Assembly (NCBI GenBank): GCA_913048215.1
Contig: CAJWXC010000005.1
Coordinates: forward strand, 1 to 38,129
From: an uncultured Flavobacteriaceae bacterium
Lineage (GTDB): Bacteria > Bacteroidota > Bacteroidia > Flavobacteriales > Flavobacteriaceae
Reading direction: 5' to 3'
DNA length: 38,129 nt
The translations under genes were made by a program, and so were the position numbers. The notes under the pieces were generated by a model, which was given only the letters and a program-made list of their open reading frames with translations, did not search any database and was not told where the DNA came from. Position 1 is the stretch's first letter; each line of letters opens with the position of its first letter. This document shows positions 24,903 through 33,046 of the stretch, piece after piece.

Positions 24903-26090
24903 ATGAAAACAATACAAGACATTAATTTTAAAGATAAAAAAGCACTAATACGGGTAGATTTTAATGTGCCCTTAAATAAAGAGCTTGTTGTAACAGATTT
25001 AACCAGAATAGAGGCTGCAAAACCAACGATTGAAAAAATTTTAAATGACGGCGGCAGTTGTGTGTTACTATCTCATCTTGGGAGACCTAAAAACAAAGAA
25101 CTAGAGTTTTCATTGCAACACATCGTTGAGGCGGTAAGTAAGGTCTTGGGCGTACAGGTTTTATTTGCTTCAGATTGTGTAGGAGAGATTGCAGAAACCG
25201 CTGTAGCAAACCTTAAACCAAAACAAGTATTATTGTTAGAAAATGTAAGATATCATATGCAGGAAACAGCTGGAGATCGAGATTTTGCAAAAAAACTCTC
25301 CAAACTTGGAGATATTTATGTAAACGACGCTTTTGGTAGCGCACATAGGGCTCATGCATCAACAGCTATTATCACAGAAAACTTTCCAAAAGACAAATGT
25401 TTTGGCGCTTTACTTGCCTCAGAAATACACAGTCTTGAAAAAGTGTTAGGAGACAGTCAAAAACCAGTGACCGCAGTTATAGGAGGAGCAAAGGTATCCT
25501 CAAAAATAACGGTCATAGAAAACATATTAGATAAAATTGAACACCTTATCATTGGCGGCGGTATGGCTTTTACCTTTATCAAAGCCCAGGGTGGAAACAT
25601 AGGCAATTCTTTAGTGGAGGACGACAAACAAACCCTTGCGCTCCAAATTTTAAAACGAGCCAAAGAGAAGGGAGTAGAAGTTCACCTGCCAGTAGATGTG
25701 ATTGCTGCAGATCAATTTTCAGAAAAAGCCAACACACAAATCAGCCCAATTACAGAAATACCAGAGGGTTGGATGGGCTTAGATTCTGGACCTCAATCAA
25801 ACAGCAATTTTGAAAATGTGATTTTACAATCAAAGACAATTTTATGGAACGGCCCTGTAGGTGTTTTTGAAATGGAACTTTTTTCTAAAGGAACCATATC
25901 TTTAGCAAACGCTATAGCAAATGCAACTAGGCAGGGGGCATTTTCACTTGTTGGAGGAGGAGACTCTGTTGCTGCGGTAAAGCAATTTAATTTGAGTAAA
26001 AAAGTAAGCTATGTTTCTACAGGCGGAGGGGCAATGCTAGAAATGTTAGAAGGTAAAACACTTCCTGGCATACAAGCAATTCTTGACTAA
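24903..26090 (+). CDS. pgk: Phosphoglycerate kinase
   Basis: 395 residues, normal PGK length. RVDFNVPLN (about 17-25) is the substrate-binding N-terminal signature, with HLGRPKN (about 59-65) and the GSAHRAHAS segment binding 3-phosphoglycerate. The C-terminal nucleotide domain shows GGAKVSSKI, WNGPVGVFE and GGGDSVAA. It makes ATP from 1,3-bisphosphoglycerate and ADP in glycolysis, in the cytoplasm. It is a single-gene unit with its own promoter and a hairpin downstream. Confidence 0.97.
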   Translation: MKTIQDINFKDKKALIRVDFNVPLNKELVVTDLTRIEAAKPTIEKILNDGGSCVLLSHLGRPKNKELEFSLQHIVEAVSKVLGVQVLFASDCVGEIAETAVANLKPKQVLLLENVRYHMQETAGDRDFAKKLSKLGDIYVNDAFGSAHRAHASTAIITENFPKDKCFGALLASEIHSLEKVLGDSQKPVTAVIGGAKVSSKITVIENILDKIEHLIIGGGMAFTFIKAQGGNIGNSLVEDDKQTLALQILKRAKEKGVEVHLPVDVIAADQFSEKANTQISPITEIPEGWMGLDSGPQSNSNFENVILQSKTILWNGPVGVFEMELFSKGTISLANAIANATRQGAFSLVGGGDSVAAVKQFNLSKKVSYVSTGGGAMLEMLEGKTLPGIQAILD

Positions 26091-26095
26091 ATACC

Positions 26096-26127
26096 AAGCA
26101 GCTCCTTGTAAGGCTGTTGCTTTTTTT
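26096..26127 (+). terminator. Intrinsic terminator after pgk
   Basis: An imperfect hairpin beginning AAGCA and closing TGCTT (26096-26100 with 26118-26122), with an inner CCT/AGG helix and a T7 run at 26121-26127. It starts 5 bases after the pgk stop codon. Confidence 0.6.
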
Positions 26128-26157
26128 ATAAAACAACACACAGATGTTTGAATTGCG

Positions 26158-26165
26158 TATTTTTG
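26158..26165 (+). promoter_or_regulatory. -7 promoter element of the lytic transglycosylase gene
   Basis: TATTTTTG, an exact TAnnTTTG, 39 bases before the ATG at 26205. No -33 TTG at standard spacing is seen. Confidence 0.45.
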
Positions 26166-26204
26166 AGTAAAATTTTAGCGTCATAATTGCGTTGGTATTA
26201 ATAT

Positions 26205-27797
26205 ATGAAACATCTTTTTTGTTGTATTTTTTTTCTAGTCTATGCTTTTGGCCATAGCCAAGACACTTTGGTTGAGATCCAAAATAAGCGGGTAAAACCT
26301 CTTAGTTACAAAACCCAGATTCAAGATTCTTTATACCCCAACAAAACAGAAGTAAGAGATACAATTAAGGACAACGATCTGCCTGTAATCTCTGAGGATA
26401 TAAAGCTAATGAAGGCTTTGCCAGACAGCACAAAGGGTAGGCTCCAAGATATGGCCTTGGCAAGGCGCTACGATAGTCTTTGGCTTGAAGAATTATACGC
26501 CAATGACTTGTTTGAGCAGGTATATGGTAGTGTTACTAACATGACCTATGAACCTGTAGAGTATGAAGCGCTTCCAACAGACACCCTAAAAGCTCGCTTG
26601 GCAGAGATAAACAGTAGAACACCTTTTAATGTAGTGTACAATCCTGCCCTGGAGAGTGTTATTAAAAACTACCTCAAAAATCGCCGCACCACCATGGGCA
26701 AGCTCATGGCGCTGAGTGACTATTATTTTCCAATGTTTGAACAGGCTTTAGACAGCTATAATATACCTCTGGAGCTTAAGTACCTTGCCATTGTAGAATC
26801 TGCTTTGCGTCCAAGTGCAACTTCTAGGGTTGGCGCTACTGGACTTTGGCAATTTATGTTTGGCACAGGTAAAATGTTTGGCTTAAAGGTAAATAGTTAT
26901 GTGGATGACAGAAGCGACCCTTTAAAAGCAACCCAGGCAGCTTGTAAATACCTGCAAGCACTCCACAAACGTCTTGGTGATTGGGATTTGGCTCTTGCGG
27001 CATATAACTCTGGTCCAGGAAATGTTTCTAAGGCCATTAGAAGATCTGGAGGGCGCATAAATTATTGGAACATACGCCAACATCTTCCGCGAGAAACAGC
27101 GGGTTATGTTCCGGCATTTTTAGCCACCATGTATATATTTGAATACTCAAAAGAGCACGGCTTTAAAAGTGAGGGCCCAAGAATTCCTTACATAGCCACA
27201 GATACCATTGAGGTAAAAAAACAAATTGCCCTTGAGCATGTTGCCCATCTCACCGATATTGCCCTTGCAGAGCTAAGGTTTTTAAACCCACAATATAAAC
27301 TGGGTATTATACCCGTAGTTAAAAACCAGAACTACTCCTTAAGATTGCCTGTAGATAAATTAGGTGTTTTTCTTTCAAACCAAGACACGATATATGCTTA
27401 TGCCACTCACGCATTTAACAAAAGAGAAAAGCCCCTGCCAGAACTTAATGACTTTGACAAAAAAATATATTATAAGGTACAACGCGGGGATTATTTGGGT
27501 AAAATTGCTGCAAAATTTGGCGTGAGGATAAGTCAGATAAAAAGATGGAACAGCCTTAGAAATACTAATTTAAAAATAGGAAAGCGTCTTGTGATATTTC
27601 CTAGAAAAATACCAAGTGTTGCAATAAAAAACCAATCCAGCAAGGGGCAAAACACTAAAATATACACCGTAAAACAAGGAGACTCTCTTTGGAGTATTGC
27701 CCAGCAATATCCGGGAGTAAGTGTGGCCGATATTAAAAAGAAAAACGATTTAAAAAGCGTCAAATTAAGTCCCGGCATGGAACTTAAAATTTTATAA
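26205..27797 (+). CDS. MltD-like lytic transglycosylase with two LysM domains
   Basis: 530 residues. Signal peptide at about 1-18, so periplasmic. The SLT (GH23-type) domain covers about 170-320: the catalytic glutamate is Glu198 in IVESAL, followed by GATGLWQFM and LALAAYNSGPGNV. Two LysM domains end the protein (about 421-465, YKVQRGDYLGKIA; about 485-528, YTVKQGDSLWSIA), which bind peptidoglycan. It cleaves the glycan strands of peptidoglycan to form 1,6-anhydro-muropeptides. The layout equals MltD. The DUF4837 lipoprotein gene starts 20 bases after it, so they are likely co-transcribed. Confidence 0.94.
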   Translation: MKHLFCCIFFLVYAFGHSQDTLVEIQNKRVKPLSYKTQIQDSLYPNKTEVRDTIKDNDLPVISEDIKLMKALPDSTKGRLQDMALARRYDSLWLEELYANDLFEQVYGSVTNMTYEPVEYEALPTDTLKARLAEINSRTPFNVVYNPALESVIKNYLKNRRTTMGKLMALSDYYFPMFEQALDSYNIPLELKYLAIVESALRPSATSRVGATGLWQFMFGTGKMFGLKVNSYVDDRSDPLKATQAACKYLQALHKRLGDWDLALAAYNSGPGNVSKAIRRSGGRINYWNIRQHLPRETAGYVPAFLATMYIFEYSKEHGFKSEGPRIPYIATDTIEVKKQIALEHVAHLTDIALAELRFLNPQYKLGIIPVVKNQNYSLRLPVDKLGVFLSNQDTIYAYATHAFNKREKPLPELNDFDKKIYYKVQRGDYLGKIAAKFGVRISQIKRWNSLRNTNLKIGKRLVIFPRKIPSVAIKNQSSKGQNTKIYTVKQGDSLWSIAQQYPGVSVADIKKKNDLKSVKLSPGMELKIL

Positions 27798-27817
27798 TAA
27801 TTCTTAAATTATTTTGC

Positions 27818-28792
27818 ATGAAACCTAGTTATATTTTGTTTCTTTCGTTTATTGCTCTTGTTGCTTGTGGGGACACAAAAACATCAACTGCAAAGTACAA
27901 ACAACCTTCTGTAGGCACAATTAACTCACTACAGGTTGTAACACCCAACCCACTTTGGAACGGCGTCGTTGGCGATCAAATACGCGCCAGCTTTGCAGCT
28001 GCTACTCCAGGGCTACCCCAAGATGAACCGCTGTTTTCTATAAGACAAATGCCCTTAGATGTCTTTAGCGGTTTTGCAAAAACATCACGCCTTTTTCTGC
28101 ACCTTACAATTGCAGAGAAAGACACCATAAAGATCAGAAAAAACCCATTTGCAAAACCTCAAACAGGTGTTTTTATAACCGCAACATCCCAAGAGAAATT
28201 AATTGCCTTAATTCAAGAAAATACCGCTAAAATTATACGGGAGTTTAAGCTTTCAGAAATAAAAGAAAGGCAAAGACGCACTAAAATATCCAAATTAAGA
28301 TTAGATTCATTGCCCTCTGCCTTTGGGCTCACCCTAGAGATTCCTTCTGCGTATCGTATTGCCAAATCTGAGCCAGATTTTTATTGGATACGCAAAGCTC
28401 TTAAATCTGGGCACACCAATATAATTATCTACCAAGTTCCTATAAATACGATACCTCAAGACAGCACAGCGCTTCAGGCGATCATTAAAATGAGAGACGA
28501 TATAGCCGGTGCTCAATTGCCTGTTGAGGACGGGGATACATTAATCACAGAACAAGCCTACCCTCCTTACATCACACAAACAAGTATTGACACAAAATTT
28601 GCCTTTGAAACTAAAGGAACTTGGGAGATAAAAAACCAATGGATGGCGGGGCCTTTTATTAATTACGCCGTTAGGGATACCGCCAACAATAGGTATCTTA
28701 TCTTAGAAGGATTTACCTATGCGCCCTCAAGCTCAAAAAGAGATTTGCAATTGGAACTAGAATCTATTTTAAAATCTGTAAAAGTAAAATAG
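27818..28792 (+). CDS. DUF4837-type lipoprotein
   Basis: 324 residues. Lipoprotein signal with lipobox LVAC and Cys17. The length, start and position next to a MltD gene match the DUF4837 family of Bacteroidota, whose function is not established. The mature part is a mixed alpha/beta protein without an obvious catalytic motif. The position behind the lytic transglycosylase suggests an envelope role. Family assignment is from recognition of the overall pattern, not from a search. Confidence 0.72.
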   Translation: MKPSYILFLSFIALVACGDTKTSTAKYKQPSVGTINSLQVVTPNPLWNGVVGDQIRASFAAATPGLPQDEPLFSIRQMPLDVFSGFAKTSRLFLHLTIAEKDTIKIRKNPFAKPQTGVFITATSQEKLIALIQENTAKIIREFKLSEIKERQRRTKISKLRLDSLPSAFGLTLEIPSAYRIAKSEPDFYWIRKALKSGHTNIIIYQVPINTIPQDSTALQAIIKMRDDIAGAQLPVEDGDTLITEQAYPPYITQTSIDTKFAFETKGTWEIKNQWMAGPFINYAVRDTANNRYLILEGFTYAPSSSKRDLQLELESILKSVKVK

Positions 28793-28834
28793 TAATGCTG
28801 ATCCAATTATCAAACACAAAAAAACCTGTTAGTT

Positions 28835-29191
28835 ATGCAAAAAATATACCATCTCTCTACTTGTGACACTTGCAAAAGAATTATCAAGGATCTCGCGCCT
28901 TCCAATGGTTTTCTTCTTCAAGACATCAAACATCATCACATAGACTCAAAACAATTGGAGGCCCTAAGAGCCTTATCAGGAAGCTATCAAGCGTTGTTTA
29001 GTAAACGCGCTAGACTTTACAAAGAAAGAGCTTTGAAAGAGCAAACACTTAGCGAGCAAGACTATAAAGAACTGTTGTTAGAGCATTATACATTTTTAAA
29101 GCGACCGGTTATCGTAAACCAGGATGAAATATTTATAGGCAATAGCAAAAAAGCAGTTGCACAGGCAAAGATTTCACTTCAAAACAAATGA
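28835..29191 (+). CDS. ArsC/Spx-family thioredoxin-fold protein
   Basis: 118 residues, the standard length of the ArsC/Spx/YffB group. It starts with a thioredoxin-like strand and CDTC (Cys10-Cys13), an arrangement closer to Spx's CxxC than to classic single-cysteine ArsC. RPVIVNQDEIFIGNS near 90-104 matches the family's C-terminal cis-Pro (RP) segment. It could be an arsenate reductase, a glutathione-linked reductase or a regulator; the sequence alone does not decide. The EamA transporter gene overlaps its last 4 bases. Confidence 0.85.
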   Translation: MQKIYHLSTCDTCKRIIKDLAPSNGFLLQDIKHHHIDSKQLEALRALSGSYQALFSKRARLYKERALKEQTLSEQDYKELLLEHYTFLKRPVIVNQDEIFIGNSKKAVAQAKISLQNK

Positions 29192-30096
29192 TAAGTCCAA
29201 GGATACTAGCCATTATTGCGGCTTTTGCCGCGAGCTTTATTTATGGGATAAACCACACTATTGCAAAAGGCCTGATGCCCTCTGTTATTTCTCCTTATGG
29301 GTTTATACTTTTAAGGGTAGGCGGCGCAGCGGTTATTTTTTGGGCTATAGGTCTTTTTTATAAAAAAGAAACTATCCAAACCTCCGATTGGATGCGTATT
29401 ATCGCCTGTGCCTTTTTTGGCATGGTGTTAAACATGACAATGTTTTTTAAAGGCTTAAGCCTCTCCACGCCTATTAACAGCAGCGTTGTTATTACCATTG
29501 CCCCCGTCTTGTTGCTTGTGTTGTCTGGGGTGTTTTTAAAAGAGCGCATTACAATTATTAAAGCACTAGGTATTGCCCTTGGATTGGCAGGAGCCCTTGC
29601 TCTTATTTTATTTGGCGAAAAAACACAGCCTAATGCCCCAAACATACCCTTAGGAAATATGTTGTTTTTGGTCAATGCGGCCTCTTATTCTATCTATCTA
29701 ATAATTGTAAAACCACTAACGGCAAAATATAGCGCCATCACGCTTATGAAGTTCTTTTTCTTGTTTGCTGTTATGATAAACATTCCTATTGGTTACCATG
29801 AGTTTTTAAGGGTAGATTGGTTTGATCTTGAGTTAGAAACAATAGGACAACTAGCCTTTGTGGTGGTTGGCACAACAGTTCTCACCTATTTATTTAACAT
29901 CTATGCCTTAAAGCAGTTAAGCCCTTCTGTGTTAGGTGTATTTATGTACCTGCAGCCTCTAATTGCAACAATATTTGCTATTTTAACAGGTGCAGACACC
30001 CTTACCACAATTAGAGTACTTGCCGCCACACTAATTTTTTTAGGGGTGTACTTGACAACTCTTAAAAAATCAAAAGTGCAAACCAGTAATACTTAG
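29188..30096 (+). CDS. EamA/DMT-family transporter
   Basis: 302 residues with about ten hydrophobic segments in two repeated halves, each an EamA domain (about 8-140 and about 155-292). GINHTIAKGLMP near residue 20, LRVGGAAVIFW, and FKGLSLSTPINSSVVITIAPVL are typical of DMT permeases. It probably exports a small metabolite across the inner membrane; the substrate is unknown. The start overlaps the ArsC-like stop (ATGA), so the two are translationally coupled. It converges with the thioesterase gene (17-base gap). Confidence 0.9.
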   Translation: MISPRILAIIAAFAASFIYGINHTIAKGLMPSVISPYGFILLRVGGAAVIFWAIGLFYKKETIQTSDWMRIIACAFFGMVLNMTMFFKGLSLSTPINSSVVITIAPVLLLVLSGVFLKERITIIKALGIALGLAGALALILFGEKTQPNAPNIPLGNMLFLVNAASYSIYLIIVKPLTAKYSAITLMKFFFLFAVMINIPIGYHEFLRVDWFDLELETIGQLAFVVVGTTVLTYLFNIYALKQLSPSVLGVFMYLQPLIATIFAILTGADTLTTIRVLAATLIFLGVYLTTLKKSKVQTSNT

Positions 30097-30113
30097 CAAT
30101 AGCGCTTTGCTTA

Positions 30114-30590
30114 CTACTTTAAATCTTTAGGAACTTGCCCATGTTTGCGGGTGTGCTCTTTTGTAATGGTGTAAAAGTCTTCTGTTTTTTCTAGCTCGCT
30201 TAGACTATTAAAGAGAGTGTCAGGGAGGCTTCTTAATTTGCGTTTGGCTAGATCTATCCATCCTCCCATCATCTCACACCGTGCAATGTTCTTACCTGTG
30301 TGGTCAAAGAAGTTATGCTCAAATGAAAAATACATGCCATCTTGACTTAATCCTTTAAGGGCCAAACTTACAGTAATTGGTTTTCCAGGAAAGACCTCTT
30401 TAAAATAAAACATGTGCTCATAAAACACAACAGGGCCAATGTTGTTTGCAACCATATCTGCTTGACCAAAACCATTTTCAAGCATATAACTCAGGCGGGT
30501 GTGGCTCATAAAATTTATATAGGCACTGTTGGCTAAATGACGATTGGCATCAATATCATTCCATCTAATTTCAAACTCTTTTAAATACAT
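30114..30590 (-). CDS. Hotdog-fold acyl-CoA thioesterase (4HBT type)
   Basis: 158 residues. The N-terminal FEIRWNDIDANRHLANSAYI (about 6-25) is the 4HBT/YbgC-like signature, where the aspartate of the xDxDxxxH segment is the usual catalytic or orienting residue. The long helix that follows (FMSHTRLSYMLENGF) and the beta strands complete a single hotdog domain. It likely hydrolyses acyl-CoA; the acyl chain is unknown. It lies 27 bases downstream of the alpha/beta hydrolase on the same strand, so probably one transcript. Confidence 0.87.
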   Translation of the reverse strand: MYLKEFEIRWNDIDANRHLANSAYINFMSHTRLSYMLENGFGQADMVANNIGPVVFYEHMFYFKEVFPGKPITVSLALKGLSQDGMYFSFEHNFFDHTGKNIARCEMMGGWIDLAKRKLRSLPDTLFNSLSELEKTEDFYTITKEHTRKHGQVPKDLK

Positions 30591-30617
30591 GTTCTTGTTT
30601 TTATCTAGTTCTTTTTT

Positions 30618-31454
30618 CTAGCTATCTATAAAGGCAATTACCTTAGTGTAGACCTCTTGTGCTTTTAAATCGTGCTTAAGCCCACAGGTAATAAAGCTGT
30701 TTATTGTGGGCAATTTTTTTAAGACCTTTTCAATAGGCTTATATGGAGTTATCGCATCGTTTTTATCGTGAATAAGGAGTACGGGCTGCGTTACTTTTTC
30801 CAAAAAAGAGGATAATTTAATGTCTTGATGAGGTATTTTAAAAATGGTATTTACCATTTTACTTAGATTGCTTACAGAGCGCCTTGACAGCCCCAGGATT
30901 TCTTTAAAATAAGTAAAAACGGCATCCATTCCAGAGGCCGCACCCATGACAATAAATTTTTTGACATTAATAGTGGGATTCATCACATAGCAATACCCAA
31001 TGGCTGTATTGCTGAGAGAATGGCCAATTATTGTGTCTACAGGCCCTATGTGGCTTAAAGTGGCCTCAATAGCCTGTCTAAACACCTCTACATTTAGCTT
31101 GCCTCCTTTTGACATACCGTGCCCCGGTGCATCAAGAGCATAGATGGTATATTTTTGTTTTTCAAGCATGGTATAGTATGGCAACCATCGCTGTGAATTA
31201 CTTTCCCAGCCGTGTAAGAAAAGAATATTTTTTGACCCACATCCCCATTTATGAAGTACAGCGCTGTTGTTTTCAAGCATTAGAGTGTGTTGTGTTGCTT
31301 TTTTAAAAAAAGCTTTCCCTTTTTCTGAAATACCAGCCCTGCGCACCTTGCACAATAAATTAAAGGCAAAATTTGCCCCCCACTCAGGCGCTATAATGGC
31401 CGCAGCATTTAAAAAAAAGCCGATAGCTTTTGGGATAATTTGTTTCATATACAT
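30618..31454 (-). CDS. Alpha/beta hydrolase
   Basis: 278 residues. LFLHGWESNSQRW (about 78-90) holds the oxyanion HG; the nucleophile is Ser146 in GHSLS (GxSxx rather than GxSxG). The acid is in HDKNDAITP (about 230) and the histidine in GLKHDLKA (about 258). A second ATG two codons in (31448) would be an equally good start. The substrate is not deducible. A minus-strand -7 element lies about 57 bases upstream, and the thioesterase gene follows. Confidence 0.88.
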   Translation of the reverse strand: MYMKQIIPKAIGFFLNAAAIIAPEWGANFAFNLLCKVRRAGISEKGKAFFKKATQHTLMLENNSAVLHKWGCGSKNILFLHGWESNSQRWLPYYTMLEKQKYTIYALDAPGHGMSKGGKLNVEVFRQAIEATLSHIGPVDTIIGHSLSNTAIGYCYVMNPTINVKKFIVMGAASGMDAVFTYFKEILGLSRRSVSNLSKMVNTIFKIPHQDIKLSSFLEKVTQPVLLIHDKNDAITPYKPIEKVLKKLPTINSFITCGLKHDLKAQEVYTKVIAFIDS

Positions 31455-31510
31455 AAGTGCTCAAAAGTATCATTAGGCCGTTAATTTAACCTCCTACTCT
31501 TTAAAAGGCG

Positions 31511-31518
31511 CAAAGATA
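31511..31518 (-). promoter_or_regulatory. -7 promoter element of the alpha/beta hydrolase unit
   Basis: The minus strand reads TATCTTTG, an exact TAnnTTTG identical to the mnmG element. Predicted leader of about 50 bases. Confidence 0.5.
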
Positions 31519-31593
31519 CCAATAGCCTTTCTTATAATTGGGAATTACGATCAATGTATTTTTTAGCCTCCTTAAGATGTCTTAAAAGTTTAG

Positions 31594-31601
31594 TAATTTT
31601 G
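31594..31601 (+). promoter_or_regulatory. -7 promoter element of the YheT-type hydrolase gene
   Basis: TAATTTTG, an exact TAnnTTTG, 35 bases before the ATG at 31637. No -33 TTG at standard spacing. Confidence 0.45.
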
Positions 31602-31636
31602 AGTCTTATGTAATCCTTTTACCAAACACTGAATTC

Positions 31637-32608
31637 ATGCCAATTATTAGATCTGGGTATAAAGCCAAAGGCCTTTTTAAAAGTGGTCATTTTTCTACTA
31701 TTTATTCTGCTAAATTACGGCCAATTCCTAAGGTGGCTCAGGTAAGGGAGCGCCTAGAGCTAACAGATGGTGATTTTGTGGATATAGATTGGAGTTATTG
31801 CACTACAAAAGGAGTTAAAAGCCAAAAGGTAGCCATTCTTTTACACGGCCTTGAGGGAGACGCACAAAGAGTGTATATGCAGGGGCAGGCAAAGGTTTTA
31901 ATTCAAGGCGGCTGGGACGTTGCTGGCATGAACCACCGGGGGTGTAGCGGAGAAGAGAACCGCCTCTACTTGTCCTACAATAGTGGCCGCACACAAGATT
32001 TATCAGAACTGATTGACCACATACTTACGCTAAAGCAGTATACAAAAATTGCTCTTGTAGGGTTTAGTTTGGGAGGTAACCTTTTGTTAAAATACCTTGG
32101 AGAGCCTAGAGAGATTTCACATAAAATTGTTGCAGGAATAGCTATTTCCGCCCCTATTGATTTGCAGTCTTCTTTAGATAGTTTGATGAGAAAAAGAAAC
32201 AAACCTTATACCCTTGTTTTTTTGAAAGATTTGCGCAATAAATACAAGCGAAAAATGAAATTATTTCCTGGCGTGATGTCTAAAGAAAAACTCAGAAAAG
32301 TAAAAACGCTTCTCGATTTTGATAACACCTACACGGCGCCTGCTCATGGGTTTGAAAGCGCGGCACAATACTATCAAAAAAGTAGCGCCAAAGCTTTTCT
32401 GCCAAACATTAAAAAACCTGTACTGATTTTAAATGCCGCCAACGATAGTTTTTTGGCTCCAGAGTGTTATCCTTTTGAGCTTGCAAAACAGCATGAAAAC
32501 ATCTATCTTGAAGTTCCATCCACTGGTGGACATGTTGGATTTCATGTAACAAATACAGAGTATTACTCTGAGCAACGCGTGTTAGACTTTTTAAAATCTT
32601 TAGTATGA
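31637..32608 (+). CDS. YheT-type alpha/beta hydrolase
   Basis: 323 residues. The N-terminal GHFSTIYSAKLRP and DFVDIDWSY segments, then LLHGLEGDAQRVYMQG and MNHRGCSGEENR, match the YheT/ABHD1-3 group. The nucleophile is the Ser in GFSLGG (about 146). NAANDSFLAPECYP holds the acid and GGHVGF (about 300) the histidine. Related proteins act on lipids or esters, but no specific substrate is established here. Its stop overlaps the start of the SdpI-like gene, so the two are translationally coupled. Confidence 0.9.
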   Translation: MPIIRSGYKAKGLFKSGHFSTIYSAKLRPIPKVAQVRERLELTDGDFVDIDWSYCTTKGVKSQKVAILLHGLEGDAQRVYMQGQAKVLIQGGWDVAGMNHRGCSGEENRLYLSYNSGRTQDLSELIDHILTLKQYTKIALVGFSLGGNLLLKYLGEPREISHKIVAGIAISAPIDLQSSLDSLMRKRNKPYTLVFLKDLRNKYKRKMKLFPGVMSKEKLRKVKTLLDFDNTYTAPAHGFESAAQYYQKSSAKAFLPNIKKPVLILNAANDSFLAPECYPFELAKQHENIYLEVPSTGGHVGFHVTNTEYYSEQRVLDFLKSLV

Positions 32609-32976
32609 TGCCAAACCAGTTCACAGATCAAAATCAACTATATATAGCCCTTGGCTACTGCGCTTTTATGCTTTTTCTTGCTTGGCTGCTTAAAAAATTT
32701 CCGCCCAAAAAAATAAATCATTTGTACGGGTACAGGACAAAGAGATCTATGAAAAGTCAATTAGCTTGGGAGAGCGCCAACAAGTATTCCTCTTTGGTTT
32801 TTTTCAATGTTTGTTTATATAGCTTTTTAATTCCTGTGGTGTTTTACTTTCTATATCCACAATTAAACGTATTAATTACCATTGTCATAAACACCTTATT
32901 ACTACTCTACGTGCTATACGCCACAGAAAAACATTTAAAGACTCGTTTTGACACACAAGGAAACCCCTTACACTAG
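32605..32976 (+). CDS. SdpI-family small membrane protein
   Basis: 123 residues with three hydrophobic segments (about 12-28, 58-75 and 80-100). Between the first two is the motif NHLYGYRTKRSMKSQLAWESAN (about 36-57), which matches the SdpI/YfhL-type signature of a GYRT followed by Ser and Trp-x-x-Ala-Asn. B. subtilis SdpI gives immunity to the SdpC toxin and relays a signal to SdpR; nothing shows this protein does the same, because no toxin or regulator gene is nearby. It overlaps the YheT-type gene by 4 bases; ATG 32608 is an alternative start. Confidence 0.8.
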   Translation: MMPNQFTDQNQLYIALGYCAFMLFLAWLLKKFPPKKINHLYGYRTKRSMKSQLAWESANKYSSLVFFNVCLYSFLIPVVFYFLYPQLNVLITIVINTLLLLYVLYATEKHLKTRFDTQGNPLH

Positions 32977-32978
32977 AT

Positions 32979-33012
32979 AAGGTACACAAAGCACTGATGA
33001 TTTGTGTACCTT
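32979..33012. repeat. Perfect 12-bp inverted repeat over the yicC-gmk-nadD promoter
   Basis: AAGGTACACAAA (32979-32990) and TTTGTGTACCTT (33001-33012) with a 10-base loop. It begins 2 bases after the SdpI-like stop codon and overlaps the -7 element TACCTTTG at 33007. There is no T run, so it is a poor intrinsic terminator; it may be a regulator-binding operator. Confidence 0.7.
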
Positions 33013-33014
33013 TG
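33007..33014 (+). promoter_or_regulatory. -7 promoter element of yicC-gmk-nadD
   Basis: TACCTTTG, an exact TAnnTTTG and identical to the glnS element. The ATG of the first gene is 32 bases further on. Its left part is the right arm of the 12-bp inverted repeat. Confidence 0.55.
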
Positions 33015-33046
33015 ACAACCTATTAATACAATATTAAATACAGCCC

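Noticed and set aside
32605-32976. Toxin-immunity system based on the SdpI-like gene
   Set aside because: No SdpC-like toxin, SdpA/B or SdpR-type regulator gene is present nearby.
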